From Gentiana macrophylla (Eukaryota; Streptophyta; Magnoliopsida; Gentianales; Gentianaceae): 64,000 nucleotides of DNA. The DNA lies in contig CM047814.1 of NCBI GenBank assembly GCA_026214975.1, positions 18,313,541 to 18,377,540 on the forward strand, given 5' to 3'. Made by a program: the position numbers and the translations under genes. Shown one piece after another: positions 10,381 through 21,547 of the stretch. The notes beneath the pieces are model-generated. The model searched no databases and was not told the origin of the DNA. It saw only the letters and a list, made by a program, of their open reading frames with translations. Numbering within the stretch: the stretch's first letter is position 1; each line of letters opens with the position of its first letter.

Positions 10381-10605
10381 TCAGTCAGTATTATTGGAGA
10401 TCAGGTACGCGTTGCAGAAACATTCACAAATGAAGGAATCACCAACATTGTACAAACAATCCTCAAAGGAAAGAATGTATTGCTACCGTTATCTTTGTTC
10501 GGAAAAGAGTCAAGACCATACCTTTGGGTACTCCTAACATACAAGTTAGGAGATAATTCATGGAAATTGTATAATGCACTCGCACTGTACAACGAAGAAA
10601 GTTGA
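10381..10605 (+). other. Exon-like open segment, unrecognised
   Basis: Frame 10381 stays open for 74 codons to a TGA at 10603-10605. It has balanced amino-acid use and a coherent hydrophobic pattern (VRVAETFTNEGI, GKNVLLPLSLFGKES, VLLTYKLGDNSWKLYN). No in-frame ATG starts it, and an AG precedes GTACGCG at 10402-10404, so it could be an exon. I do not recognise the protein. It lies beside a decayed MULE transposase, so a captured gene fragment is one explanation and a relic host exon another. Confidence 0.35.
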
Positions 10606-10717
10606 CATATTCATCGAAGAGTGCAAAAGAACAAATAAGTTATCAAAGAAAAACAAATGCATTAATGTAATTCTATGTTCTAGTAAATATTACTAAAAAT
10701 TGTACATGTACTTATAG

Positions 10718-10836
10718 GTGCAAGTTTTCTTGAAAAGCATTGAATCAATATCGGATGCAACAACCAAACCCTACAAAGAAACATTAGCAAAGCAAGTTGA
10801 AAAGATTCCGAATCTTCCGTTACAAGACAATCAAGC
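10718..10836 (+). other. Second exon-like segment with splice-like borders
   Basis: A TTATAG at 10712-10717 looks like a splice acceptor and GTAAGT at 10837-10842 like a donor. Between them one frame is open for 39 codons and lysine-rich (VQVFLKSIESIS, KPYKETLAKQVEKI). The upstream 112-bp gap is AT-rich, like a plant intron. It may belong with 10381-10605 as a fragment of one gene. Product unknown. Confidence 0.35.
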
Positions 10837-10842
10837 GTAAGT

Positions 10843-11602
10843 CTAAATTCTATTACATAAGAAACTAAATAAAGCAGAATGTATGAACTATGACATTTTA
10901 TAAGCGTAATCACGAAGCAGCATGCGTAGCATATTACATCTACAAACTAGCACAAGATCGGGTGATTTGACTAGAAGATACAGGAGTGGAAAGGGAAGGT
11001 TGTGAATTCATTAAGTGCTTGACAAGTTGTACAAAAGGCAATATGAAATATAGTGTAATTTGACTTTTGCATGGAATAGTTATTTTGGTAGAGTTGTTTG
11101 GCCTAAGAGTCTGCTTTGACACAATGAATGTGTTGTTATTATGTTGAATATATCTTTTTCTATCATCGATGATTGGTTTTAATAGTTCAATTGGTTATAT
11201 GTATGATACATATCATCGATGATCACTTATTGATTATTTTGCTTTTTTTAATGACTGAAATTTGCATTTTTTTTTCTACATTCTGTTTTAAAACTTACAA
11301 TAGTTATTAAATTGGAAATAAATGCATTGCAACATATGAACTCATATTGAAATGGTTAATTAATCATTTCCTTACAAGCAAACAAAAAAGAAATGGCTAA
11401 TTGCATCAAACCAGGTGCGTTGATTTGAGTGTCAATGCGTTGAAAATGTCAATTTACATGAGTTTTATCGAGAATTCTATAGTGCAAAATATTGGAAATA
11501 AATATTTTGTAATACATCAAATCTTATTCAAATCAACAATATTCCATATGCAATCTGTTGACACATATCGCTGCATGAATCTTGAACAAACAAAACTATT
11601 AC
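10843..11602. other. AT-rich sequence between exon-like fragments and MULE
   Basis: I see no gene. ATATCATCGATGATYA occurs twice (near 11160 and 11208). A short ORF at 11401-11673 on the plus strand overlaps the transposase remnant on the other strand and is a shadow. Confidence 0.5.
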
Positions 11603-12890
11603 TCAAAATGGACTTTGAACTGAACATGTCTTCTTATTATGGTGTCCAAACTCTCCACAACCGCCACATTTGATAGTACGCTTTGATGACGACTCACCAC
11701 GAGATCGAAGATACGCTTGATCTTTGGTCTACAGCCTCTTACGTGGAGCAGGAGGTAGCACAAGATTTCGTGGATTGTTATTCAAGAATGGACCAGGGAT
11801 CGGATTTATACTAAACTTATAAGAAGCAGCAAATGACTGTGACAAAAAACATGGATCTACATAATCAGCCAATGGAAACTCCGCACTCCTAATCACAGCC
11901 AAAACATGAGCACAAGGATAGCCATTCCGCTGCCACTCATTACAAGAACATGTACGAAGTGGATCAACACTTGCAGAAGGATTTGAAAAAACTTCATACT
12001 TATAATAACTGGAAGTAGAAACACCAAAAGCCCTCCCTACATCCATCAACTTATACAAAATAGCATCAACTTTCGGACAGATTGATGAATTGAAAGTTGC
12101 AGCAAGAGCACGCCTTTCCGAAAATCTTTCCATTAGCTTAATACGGATGCCATCAACATATTTAAGAGCGGTAGGTGCCTCTCCCCAGATCCATGAATTG
12201 AGCGAACTGCTAAAGTGGAGCGACATGACCATATCGACAACCTTCAAAATAAGCGTTAGCTGATTTCGGACGTAAATTCTACAAGTAAAAACTTTTCCAT
12301 ATGCTTCAATGGTACTCTTCAACAGTTGAAGCATAAGCACATTCATAAAGCAAATGAACCAATCATCACGCAAAGCCTTATTGCCAAATTTACTACTAAT
12401 GCTTTTGGTGGAATGGACAATGATTCGAGGGTTTGTCTCACACAAGATCGAACATAAAGCGGTAAATCGTTGAAAATCTGTTTAACATCACCGTATAAGC
12501 GAATCCGAGCCTTTTAAACGCACGCCAAGCAAACTTATAATTCATTAGACGACCATAATCGATGAATCGATGAGCGTCGTAAATCCGTTGCGAGAATAAC
12601 TAGGATCATCACGGACCTTTTAAGGACTTGCTTGCCAATAAGATCGAGAAGTCATCGACAATCCCGCCAAAATCTCTTGAAGATGTACCACAAGTATGAA
12701 CATTGCGGAGGCGCTTTACAACAAAATGTCACGTGGATTTTCTACCGAACCACGAACATTCCATCCACATTTCGATGAATCCTTCAAAGCACAAACAACA
12801 TTAATTACATCATTGGAATTCTTGGTATAAACATACTTAAAACCGGTTCCACAGATGCTTTTGCAACACCTCCCTAAAAGCAATTACACC
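11603..12890 (-). pseudogene. MULE (Mutator-like) transposase remnant
   Basis: Read on the minus strand, 12890-12700 encodes a plant MULE N-terminal zinc-binding region with one frameshift (VINVVCALKDSSKCGWNVRG). The 238-codon frame 12445-11729 encodes the C-terminal part. It has an LNSWI-EAP-LKYVDGIRIKL segment, then a SWIM zinc finger CSCNEWQRNGYPCAH. After a single TAG (11729-11731) the same frame runs into a CCHC knuckle CGGCGEFGHHNKKTC, ending at a TGA near 11603. Most of the DDE catalytic core expected between the two parts is missing. Complete plant MULE transposases are usually 600-800 residues, so this is an internally deleted relic. SWIM and CCHC domains are normal for this family (established). 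Confidence 0.85.
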
Positions 12891-12958
12891 ACCCTTGAAC
12901 CGTGACCTCCAATGGCGGATTCAACAATTTAAAATTACTTTTATTAAGGAACAAATTA

Positions 12959-13218
12959 CGGATTCCCTCGTCCCGTAATAAGTCTTTTCTGGCTTTTAAT
13001 AGTGCTTTATTAAAATAGTGTTTCTCACAAAACAATACAATATTAAATGATTGTTTTACTTTCACACTAAACAACGTTTTCACACTAAATATTATTAAAT
13101 AATAGTCCCACAAAACAATACAATATTTTGCATTGAAATATTAAAAAAAACTCATTCATTATGTTTTCTTAAACTGTGTGAAATGGCCAAAAGACCTTAT
13201 ATTATGAGACGGAGGAAG
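12959..13218. mobile_element. Stowaway MITE 3 (diverged)
   Basis: The ends CCCTCGTCCCGTAATAAGTC and GACCTTATATTATGAGACGG are inverted around 12967 and 13205. TA dinucleotides flank at 12957-12958 and 13219-13220. It is 260 bp and contains repeats of CACAAAACAATACAATATT. Confidence 0.75.
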
Positions 13219-13704
13219 TATAATGGTTCGGCTACAAGTATGACTTTCGTAATCCGGAATCAATCATATTTATTTACTTCAAATTGGTCCCACCTATTTA
13301 AGAAAAACCACCAATTTTTAAATTTGTGATCGGTAGAAAGAATGATGACATAATAATCTCTTCGCCACCTTAAAATACTAAAGTTTAAAATCCATTCATT
13401 AGATCATAATTAATTAATGATCGGAAATATCTCTTTTAAATTTCTTTTTCTTTTTTATTTTTATTTTCGGGGGAATCTCTTCTTCATTTGTGGGTCCAAT
13501 TTTTTTTTTTATAGAAAAAGGTCCAAATTATTGTTTTAGACATGTGTCAAAATTGTTGTCAAAAGATACTCGACTAGATTTCTTCACCTACGACGTACTA
13601 TTAAATTTGTCACCAAAATATCTATTAATTCATATTAAATGTTGTAATTATCAATTGACAGATTCCATGGTAATTTCCTCTTTGAGTGTATATGTATTCA
13701 ATCA
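13219..13704. other. Intergenic, AT-rich
   Basis: No gene seen before the Copia 1 target site. Confidence 0.6.
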
Positions 13705-13709
13705 ACTAA

Positions 13710-14042
13710 TGTTGAGATGTATAACAAGAGGATAAGCTTTTTGGTTCTAAAAGACATTTTCACAAACGCTTAAGATGGTAGTTAGTTAGTTAAGTTTGTT
13801 ACAACCGATTGAGCTCACAACTCCATTATAAATACCAGTTGGAGTTGCAGAATCTCAATTAAGAAGTTTAATTGTTGTTTGATGAAGAACACTCGCTGTA
13901 AGTCATTCAGATTAGTTTTCCCACCTTTTAGTTTTTTGAATGGGGAAGAACACATTCAAGTGTTCTTGATCATTTTTCTGTTCCAAAATCAATTTCGATT
14001 CCTGTTTCTGTTCTTCTTTTATATGATTCATGTTTTTCAACA
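13710..14042 (+). repeat. 5' LTR of Copia 1
   Basis: 333 bp with a TATA box TATAAATA at 13827-13834. It carries about 52 bp (GATTAGTTTTCCCACC and onward, near 13906-13958) absent from the 3' LTR. Confidence 0.92.
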
Positions 14043-14054
14043 TGGTATCAGAGC
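14043..14054 (+). other. Primer-binding site of Copia 1
   Basis: TGGTATCAGAGC abuts the 5' LTR and is the exact initiator-Met tRNA site of Copia elements. Confidence 0.93.
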
Positions 14055-14150
14055 TATAATCAATTCCGCTGTCAATCTCGACGTTTTTTTTTTTCTTCTG
14101 TTTCTTGACAAATTTTTTGGATTAACATCAAGTTCTTCGAAGTTATTTCA

Positions 14151-15110
14151 ATGGCTATTGCACCTGCAAATACTGGAAGTTCACTTGATAATCCGAGTCT
14201 GATTCTTGTTCAACCTTTGCTCAAAGGTGTAGACAATTACAATCATTGGAAAAGATCCATGACAAAGGTGTTGTCATATCGTGGTAAACTCTCTTTCATT
14301 GATGGTTCATAAACTATGCTCGAAATCACGGATCCCGGTTATCATTCTGGGCTATAAATGAATGATCTGGTTCATTCTTGGTTGGTGAATTCCATGATTC
14401 CCACTGTAGCTGAGAGTGTCATGTACTTTGATACTGCAACGGAAATTTGGATGGATTTACAGGATCTTTTTGGAAGAGGAAATGCATATAGGCTTTCAAA
14501 TCTTGAGGAATAAATAGAGAAGACACAGTGACTGATTATTATACGAAACTGAAGTCGTTGTGGGATCAATATCTAGTTTTAAAGCCTATTCCTCCCTGTG
14601 TATGCCCTGCATTGCAAACCATACGAGAACATTATGATAATTCCTACACTACTAAGTTCTTGAAGGGATTAAATGGAAATTTTAGCACTGTCAAGTCTCA
14701 GGTCTTGATGACTTTGCCACTTCTTGACATTAAAACTGCCTTTGTTATGGCCTTGAATCACGAGCAGCAACTCAATTATGCTACTAGTGCAGAATCTGTA
14801 GTTCTTGCCTCCAGGAGTAATCAAATTGCAGAACCGGATTGTGATCAAGCAATGGGTTATGCCAAACCTCAGAATCAAGGAAGAGGATAAGGAAGGGGTT
14901 CTGGTGCTGGTAGAGGATACCAAGGGGACTCAAAGAAGCCTTACTGCACATACTGTGGCAAAGAGGGGCATACCATAGACAAATGCTACAAGAAATATGA
15001 ATTTCCACCAAACATCAAGGGTTATGGTAGAGGCAATGCAGTAGCAAATCATGTAGCCTATGATCAAGAATCTGAAGCTATGCAGTCATGTGAAATTCAG
15101 TAGCAAAGTC
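14151..15110 (+). pseudogene. Copia 1 gag
   Basis: The first ATG of the gag frame is at 14151. The N-terminus matches the plant Copia gag pattern (NPSLILVQPLLKGVDNYNHW, then SYRGKLSFIDGS). Stops occur at about 14310, 14356 and 14511, the frame changes near 14520, and a stop follows at 14888. The CCHC nucleocapsid knuckle CTYCGKEGHTIDKC is intact at about 14945-14989. A further TAG occurs near 15101. Gag would have packaged element RNA into virus-like particles in the cytoplasm; this copy cannot make a full product. Confidence 0.85.
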
Positions 15111-15163
15111 AAAATTCTGGAGATCCCACAATCACTAAGAGTCAATATGATCATCTGCTTGCC

Positions 15164-18100
15164 TTGATACAGAATCTGCAACCTCCAAAGAGCCAATGCA
15201 ATTTAGTGGTTATGGCTGCAGGAGCTAACTCACAAGGGCTAGGTATCAAGGGCACCCATTGGATCATAGATTCAGGGGCCACTGACCATATGACCTTTAC
15301 TTTAAAATACTTGGTCAATGTCAAAACTGTGAAAAATCTATTTGTTAACTTACCTAATGGTACATCTATTCTTGTTACACACATAAGAGACATTCATATC
15401 AACAGAGATATCACATTGTACAATGTGTTTTGCATTCCAAATTTCACTTACAACTTAATATCTGTAAGGAAATTAGCTGCTGATAGTGGCTTATCTGTTG
15501 TTTTTGGTCCTAATAGATGTTGTGTGCAGGAACAGTCAACTATAAGGAGGATTGGTATAGCTGAAATTCATAATGGATTATACATTTTGGAGTCTCAAAC
15601 CTCAGATGAAAAAATGACCAATATTAAGCCTAGTTCTATTGCCTGTAACTCTTTAGCAGATACAAACATGTATAGACTAGGGCATCCCTCTATTAATAGA
15701 CTAAAGGCCTTGAAAGGTTTACATAGTACAATAAACATTTCTGATTGTAAATGCATTGTTTGTCCTTTGGCTAAACAAAGAAAGCTGCAATTTCCTGTTA
15801 GTCAATCTTCTACTGTAAATTGCTCTGATCTCATACATGTTGACATTTGGGGGCCTAATAGAATTCCTTTTGTTGATGGTGATAGTTATTTTTTGTCTAT
15901 TGTAGATGATCATAATAGGTATACTTGGATTTTTCTAATGAAAACCAAGGATCAAGCTGCTGATCTATTAAGAAATTTCTGCATTTTTGTGCAAACACAA
16001 CATGATAGATGTGTTAAAACCATCAAATCTGACCAAAGTGCTGAATTTGGTATGAAAAATTTTTATAGACAAAAGGGTATTGTGCACCAAATGCTTGTGT
16101 CAGATACCCTAACAGAATGGTCTAATTGAAAGAAAACATCAACATATTCTGAATGTAGCTAGGGCACTTAGAATCCAGTCTAATATACCTATAGAATACT
16201 GGCACTACTGGGTTCTTCATGCTGTGCATTTGATAAATTTGTTGCCTACCCCTTTATTAAACAACAAAACACCTCATTTTGTTCTATACAATAAAGAACC
16301 TACTTATGATATGCTAAAGGTGTTTGGTTGCTTATGTTTTGTATCAACTACATCTCAGGGTAGAGGTAAATTTGAAGACATAAGCTCAAAATCAGTTTTT
16401 ATAAGTTTTGAGCAAAACATTAAAGGGTACATGGTCATGAATCTTCACACCAGGAACATATCTGTCTCCAGAGATGTGATTTTTCATGAAGATACCTTCC
16501 ATTTTTCTAATTACATCTTCTGATAATTTTCTAGTGATTTGCCTTCCTTTACCTTTACATGATAGTATTGGTATATCTGATCAACATACTCACATTGATG
16601 ATATTCCTTCAAATCAATCTCCTATCACATCAGATGTACCACCACAGAGAAAATCTACTAGACAAAGATCTATCCCTTCTTATTTGACAGATTACATCTG
16701 TGCAAATCAAGTGAAGAAAACTTCACCTCACACTTTAGATCATGTTATATCTTATTCTAATTTGTCCAATGCTTATTAGGGGTTTATTGGCCACATTTCT
16801 GAAGAAAGAGAACCAGCATCATACAATGAAGCAGCAACAGATCCTAGATGGCAAGAGGCCATGAATTTGGAACTGGAAACTTTAGACAAAACAAATACAT
16901 GGTCACTAGTTCCTGTACTTAAAGGAGTCAAACATATAGGTTGCAAATGGGTGTTCAGAATCAAAAGAAAGGCAGATGGATCAGTGGAAAGGTTCAAAGA
17001 AAGATTAGTGGCAAAGGGTTTTACATAGACATAAGGTATTGATTTTTCAGAAACCTTCTCCCCTTTGGCAAAACAGACCACCATTAGGCTCTTCATGGCC
17101 TTAGCAGCACATAAGGATTGGCATTTACATCAGCTAGATGTAAACAATGCCTTTTTGCATAGAGACCTAGAAGAAGAAGTCTACATGAGACCACCACCAG
17201 GTCTACAAGCACAAGGTTTAGTATGCAAATTAAACAGATCCTTATATGGTCTTAGACAGGCTAACAGGCAATGGAATGCCAAATTAACAAAGAAATCGAT
17301 GGACCATGGTTACAACCAATCTCAAAATGATCATAGTTTATTTACAAGAGGCCAAGGAAGCAAATTTGTAGCATTGTTGGTATATGTGGATGACATTGTT
17401 GTTGGAAGCTTGTATTTAATAAAGATTCGGTTTTTAAAAGATCTACTCCATGAAGCTTTCACTGTAAAGGATCTTGGCACATTGAAATACTTCCTAGGTT
17501 TTGAGGTGGCAAGATCAAAGGATGGAATTGTCATAAACCAAAGGAAATACTCTCTGGTTCTCCTTACAGAATTTGGGTTTTTGGACAGGAAACCTATAAT
17601 GACACCAATGGAAACTTCACAGAATCTATCAGAGGTTGAAGCTACTCTCCTAGAGTCCAACACACTTTATAGAAGCTTGGTTGGCAAGCTCTTATATCTT
17701 GGAAATACTAGGCCTGACATTGCTTTACCAGTGCAGTAATTAAGTCAGTTTTTGGCAAAACCAAATGAGGCACATCTAAAAGTTGCACACATACTTCTAA
17801 GATTTCTTAAATCAGCACCAGGAAAATGACCATTTTCCCTAGACAAGGTTCAGTGACATTAAAGGCTTTCAGTGACTCAGATTGAGCTGGATGTACAAAA
17901 ACCAGAAGATCCACTACATGTTACTTAGTTTATCTTGGTGATGCCTTAATTTTGTGGAAATCAAAGAAGCAACCAACTGTTTCAAGAAGTTCAAGTGAGG
18001 CAGAATACAGGGCTATGGCCATTACAGCCTGTGAAATTCAATGGCTAATATATCTACTCCAAGATTTTCAGATCACTTATTCAGACACTGTACCACTTTA

Positions 18101-18401
18101 CTGTGATAGTCAAAGTGCTTTAGACATTGTGGAAAATACTGTTTTCCATGAAAGGACTAAGCACATAGAAATTGATTGTCACTTTGTCAGGGAAAAATAT
18201 CTAGCTAAGACTCTGGTTCCTTTACCTATTAATACAAAGGATCAACCAGCAGACATATTAACAAAGCCTATTGATAGGAAGACACTAGATAGACTGCTAC
18301 AGGCTTTTCCCTTCAAAGATATATACAAGCCTACTGTTCCAACATCAGCAGCACCATCAGCAACCTCTTACCCACCTCCGAGATATACAACAAGAGGATA
18401 A
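15164..18401 (+). pseudogene. Copia 1 pol (protease, integrase, RT, RNase H)
   Basis: The protease DSGA is at 15269-15280. GAG-pre-integrase (YRLGHPSINRL) is near 15670 and the zinc site CIVCPLAKQRK near 15753. The integrase core has HVDIWGPNR near 15838 and SDQSAEFG near 16029, where the usual SDNG is altered to SDQS. A frameshift follows at about 16105-16125. The RT has YVDD at 17383-17394 and SLYGLRQANRQW near 17243. The RNase H has SSEAEYRAM near 17990 and VFHERTKHIEIDCHFV near 18142. Stops or frame changes occur near 16129, 16522, 16778, 17026, 17737, 17830 and 17885. The final stop at 18400 lies inside a repeat of the LTR start. Confidence 0.9.
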
Positions 18402-18418
18402 GCTTTTTGGTTCAAGCA
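18378..18418 (+). repeat. Copy of the LTR start upstream of the PPT (Copia 1)
   Basis: GAGATATACAACAAGAGGAT and the next 19 bases repeat, with three mismatches, the 3' LTR sequence 80 bp downstream (18460 onward). The pol stop TAA is within it. Confidence 0.85.
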
Positions 18419-18442
18419 TCACTTGGATTACATCCATGTTCA

Positions 18443-18455
18443 GCTTGAGGGACGG
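18443..18455 (+). other. Polypurine tract of Copia 1
   Basis: CTTGAGGGACGG directly precedes the 3' LTR TG and fits the plus-strand primer position. The purine run is broken by one C. Confidence 0.7.
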
Positions 18456-18736
18456 TGTTGAGATATATAGCAAGAGGATAAGCTTTTTGGTTCTAAGAGA
18501 CATTTTCACAAACACTTAAGATGGTAGTTAGTTAGTTAAGTTTGTTACAACCGATTGAGCTCAAAACTCCATTATAAATACCAATTGGAGTTGCAGAGCC
18601 TCAATTAAGAAGTTTAATTGTAGTTTGATGAAGAACACTCGCTGTAATTCATTCAGAGTTCTTGATCATTTTTCTGTTCCAAAATCAATTTCGATTCCTG
18701 TTTCTGTTCTTCTTATATGATTCATGTTTTTCAACA
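18456..18736 (+). repeat. 3' LTR of Copia 1
   Basis: 281 bp, very similar to the 5' LTR apart from the missing 52 bp. TATAAATA is at 18573-18580. Confidence 0.92.
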
Positions 18737-18881
18737 ACTTAACAATTCAAAAATTAAATTGTACCTTGTTTGCCTTGTAATTGCTTCTTTCCCAGTCATC
18801 TAAATTTAGACGTGTGTTAGTTAGTCATGCAAATAATTGTAAAAACAATTGAGCATAAAATGGCAACAAATTAGCTTGTAA

Positions 18882-19308
18882 ATGTGAATAGAACTTCTTT
18901 ACACGCGTTTCGAGATTGCAACTGGATCAAATCAATGTGGGAAACCGTGGTTCACCAACATCATTGGCCTCACTTTACCTCGGACTCGGACACCTCTTTA
19001 TGGCTCACGAGATGCTTAAGCGTGAACATGTATAAACACGACAACATTGAATTCTGGAGGTTCCTATTTCGTGAACTCATTCAAAGTATATGGTATTGGA
19101 GGAATCAAGTAGTGCAGGGGACTAACACCCAACGGCCCCCGAAGACGATTTTCATTTCTTGGGCAATCCGTAAAACCCGCGAAATTATAGCTTGGATGTA
19201 AATTTTTTTCCAGCTTTTGACATGTAATTTTCAAATGTACTACTAGGGTGTACACTTGTACAGTTTTATCTAATAAAATATCCGGTTTCGACAAAAAAAA
19301 AAAAAAAA
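18882..19308 (+). mobile_element. 5'-truncated L1-type LINE with target duplications
   Basis: TAGCTTGTAA occurs at 18872-18881 and again at 19309-19318, immediately after a poly-A tail (about 19293-19308). This is the hallmark of a target-primed LINE insertion. The body encodes only the very end of ORF2. Confidence 0.88.
18884..19201 (+). pseudogene. LINE ORF2 C-terminal fragment
   Basis: The open frame of 105 codons reads SLHAFRDCNWIKSMWETV, matching the HALRDC-x-VW motif of the zinc-binding reverse transcriptase C-terminal domain (zf-RVT) of plant L1 LINEs. A W-rich FWRFLFRELIQSIWYWRNQV segment follows, and the natural ORF2 stop (TAA) is about 90 bp before the poly-A tail. The apparent ATG is only the truncation point; the endonuclease and RT domains are absent. 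The frame has no internal lesion, so the insertion may be fairly recent. Confidence 0.85.
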
Positions 19309-19357
19309 TAGCTTGTAATATTCACTTTGGATGCTGAATCTTAACCATATATATATA

Positions 19358-19621
19358 CTCCTACCGTCCAAAAATATAATCCATTTCGTTTTTTTATTTA
19401 TCCCATAATATAAATCCATTTAAAATACTAATAGAGCATTTATTATTATATTTTATATCCTCGTACCCATAATTTATTATACATCCACATACTTTAACTT
19501 TTACATTAATAAGAGTTAAATGGTATTTTAGATTTTTACCACCAAAATTAATGACACGTAACATCTTTCTTGCTCCGTATGAAAATGTCTAAACGAACTT
19601 ATATTTTTGAACGGAGGTAGT
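19358..19621. mobile_element. Stowaway MITE 2
   Basis: The ends CTCCTACCGTCC and GAACGGAGGTAG are inverted, flanked by TA (19356-19357, 19622-19623). It is 264 bp and closely resembles the Stowaway at 8850-9122 (ATAATCCATTT/ATAAATCCATTTA blocks). Confidence 0.9.
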
Positions 19622-19802
19622 ATTAAGTATCTTACTGACTTACTGTTGTTCTAAAAACCATGTTACTATGACGATGCTCGTAAATCGTTGGGTTTTGTTT
19701 AATGGGTAATTAGATCATTTTGAGAGATTTTCAATTGGTAAACTAAAGATTTTGTTGACTTGGATGACTCTTGGTTTACCACAAGCGCGGACGCGCCGCC
19801 AC

Positions 19803-19983
19803 CTTAAACTATACATTTTGATCAATTTACAACCTTAAACTTTTAATTGATCATATTTCAACCCTAACCTATCATAATTTATTGTTTACCACCCTTTATT
19901 CATAATTAACCTTTTAAAAATCTTTAATGAAGGATAAAGTTGTCATTTTCAATTTATCTTCCTCACATTCATCTCCATCCACT
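19803..19983 (+). repeat. Left arm of inverted-repeat DNA element split by the Tat element
   Basis: CCTTAAACTATACATTTTGA to CATTCATCTCCATC is the inverse of 47655-47840, about 85 percent similar by eye. Joining across the Tat element restores an inverted-repeat element of under 1 kb, probably a Mutator-type MITE. The outer end of this left arm is shorter than the right arm. Confidence 0.75.
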
Positions 19984-19984
19984 T

Positions 19985-20572
19985 TGATAGGTCGGCTCCG
20001 CCCTCCGGCCCGCCGACCCGACCGGCGACCCGAGTGGACCCACTCAGTATGGGCGAGCGGGGGCTGGACAAAGGATATAAGGCCCGGCCCGGCCCCGGGA
20101 CAGGCCTCCGCTCAGATGATGGGTTTTGACAGCAGGCTCACGATGAGTAGAAGGTTGATGGATTCGATAGAGGTCCTCGTCCCCAATGCTTGGAGAGTAC
20201 GGACCAATGACACAACCAGCCGGCTAGGGACACACAACGATAGCTTGAGGATTCGCACCGCCAATGCTTTAGTGCGGCCCGACCAGCCACCGCATATTTA
20301 GATGTATGTCCTTAGTTGTAATTATGTTAAACTTAGTCGGTTCCTCCCCAATAAATAGGGCTCCATATGTACATTATAAACCAAGTTGAATATATAAAAA
20401 ACAAGGCAAAACTCTGCCCAGTCAATTGCTCTCTCTTTACTTATATTGCACCACCACTCACACCACATTCTCACATAGCTCCACCGGGAACCACCATCTT
20501 CATACCACTTCCACAGCTAGATATCCATCGCAAATCAACCGCTGAACAGCTAAGATAATTCTGACGTTATCA
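19985..20572 (+). repeat. 5' LTR of the Tat element
   Basis: 588 bp, GC-rich at the start. The site TAAATAGGG at 20352-20360 is the unoccupied counterpart of the MITE target in the 3' LTR. Confidence 0.93.
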
Positions 20573-20573
20573 G

Positions 20574-20592
20574 TTGGCTCCGTTACCAGGAA
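20574..20592 (+). other. Primer-binding site (tRNA-Asp type)
   Basis: TTGGCTCCGTTACCAGGAA is offset one base from the LTR end. It resembles the tRNA-Asp complement TGGCGCCGTTGCCGGGGA used by Athila and Tat elements, with a few mismatches. Confidence 0.7.
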
Positions 20593-21547
20593 ATCAAGGT
20601 TCTCAGCCTACTTCCGACGTACTACTCACCCACAGCTTACAGAACTTAGAGCGGCCCTAGGAAGAGCTTCATTTTCTCCAGGCCACCCTTGTGGTTTCTT
20701 CTCCAAAAAAGCTTTCAGCTATCACTCACTCATGTTCAGATTTTTGACTCAGTGCCGGAATCATCTCACAACAAGGTAACCTCCCTAATTTCTTGCTCAG
20801 AATCACGAGCTTGTGTTTGAATCATCATATTTCTCGTGACTTTTGCGCAAGGAAACTCGCCGGAGTTGGCATTGTACGTTTCCTGGCCGGAAACTTCGTT
20901 TCAGGACTTTTGGTTTGTTGTTTGTTGCTGTTCATCTACGAAAATGGGCTACGGACACGTGGACTTGTCGAGTTGCTCTTGAGAAATCGACACTCTCGGC
21001 ATTTTCACGTTAAGAAAAAGAACCAAGGTCACGCTCGTTGTTTTAGCCGTTGTTATATCGTTATTTTGGTCTAGCTTTGTGTACGTTCAAAATTTTTGGG
21101 TGGTGCATCAAGTAGAGCCCGTGTTCCTGTGTTGTGTTGTTACTTTGAATCTAGAAAAAAGCACACCGCTTGAGAAATCGCAGTTGTTCCCAAAATTCCG
21201 GTATCCGTACGTCGGCACAGTCATCAGATCCTCCGGATAAGTCGCTTTCGACAAAATCCCCGACACACCACCTGTGCGCCTAGATAGTACAAGGTTGGTG
21301 AGTGTTAGAACGGTTGGAGGTAAGAATACTTTTTGGCATTTTGTGTAGACAGCCTGTAAAAAGTCTGACACATGGTTGGGAAAAGGACACTGTCCATGTG
21401 CCATCTACTCCAGGGAAGGGACCCGAAAAAGATCCTCGTCTCTAAGTTAACTTGGACACCACGCTTGAAAATCCCACCGCAGGATGGGACAACTCTCAGC
21501 CGGATAGGTCGAAACTAAATGTTGATGCAAGGACTATAATAAATTAG
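20593..21547 (+). other. Untranslated leader of the Tat element
   Basis: No recognisable domain. Short open frames (for example 20793-21074) look incidental. Confidence 0.6.

Larger units (their letters stand above)
13710..18736 (+). mobile_element. Copia element 1 (5.0 kb, two LTRs)
   Basis: LTRs at both ends begin TGTTGAGAT and end TTTTTCAACA. Flanks are ACTAA (13705-13709) and ACTTA (18737-18741), a 5-bp target duplication with one change. Domain order gag, protease, integrase, RT, RNase H is that of Copia. Every coding domain has lesions, so the copy is defective. The domain order and short LTRs suit a small Copia lineage; I do not assign it further. Confidence 0.92.

Noticed and set aside
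13879..14202. 107-codon plus-strand ORF, Phe-rich
   Set aside because: It lies in the Copia 1 LTR and leader and arises from T-rich sequence.
19927..20301. 124-codon plus-strand ORF
   Set aside because: It spans the inverted-repeat arm and GC-rich start of the Tat 5' LTR, with a partial copy in the 3' LTR. There is no domain, and the frame crosses the insertion junction.
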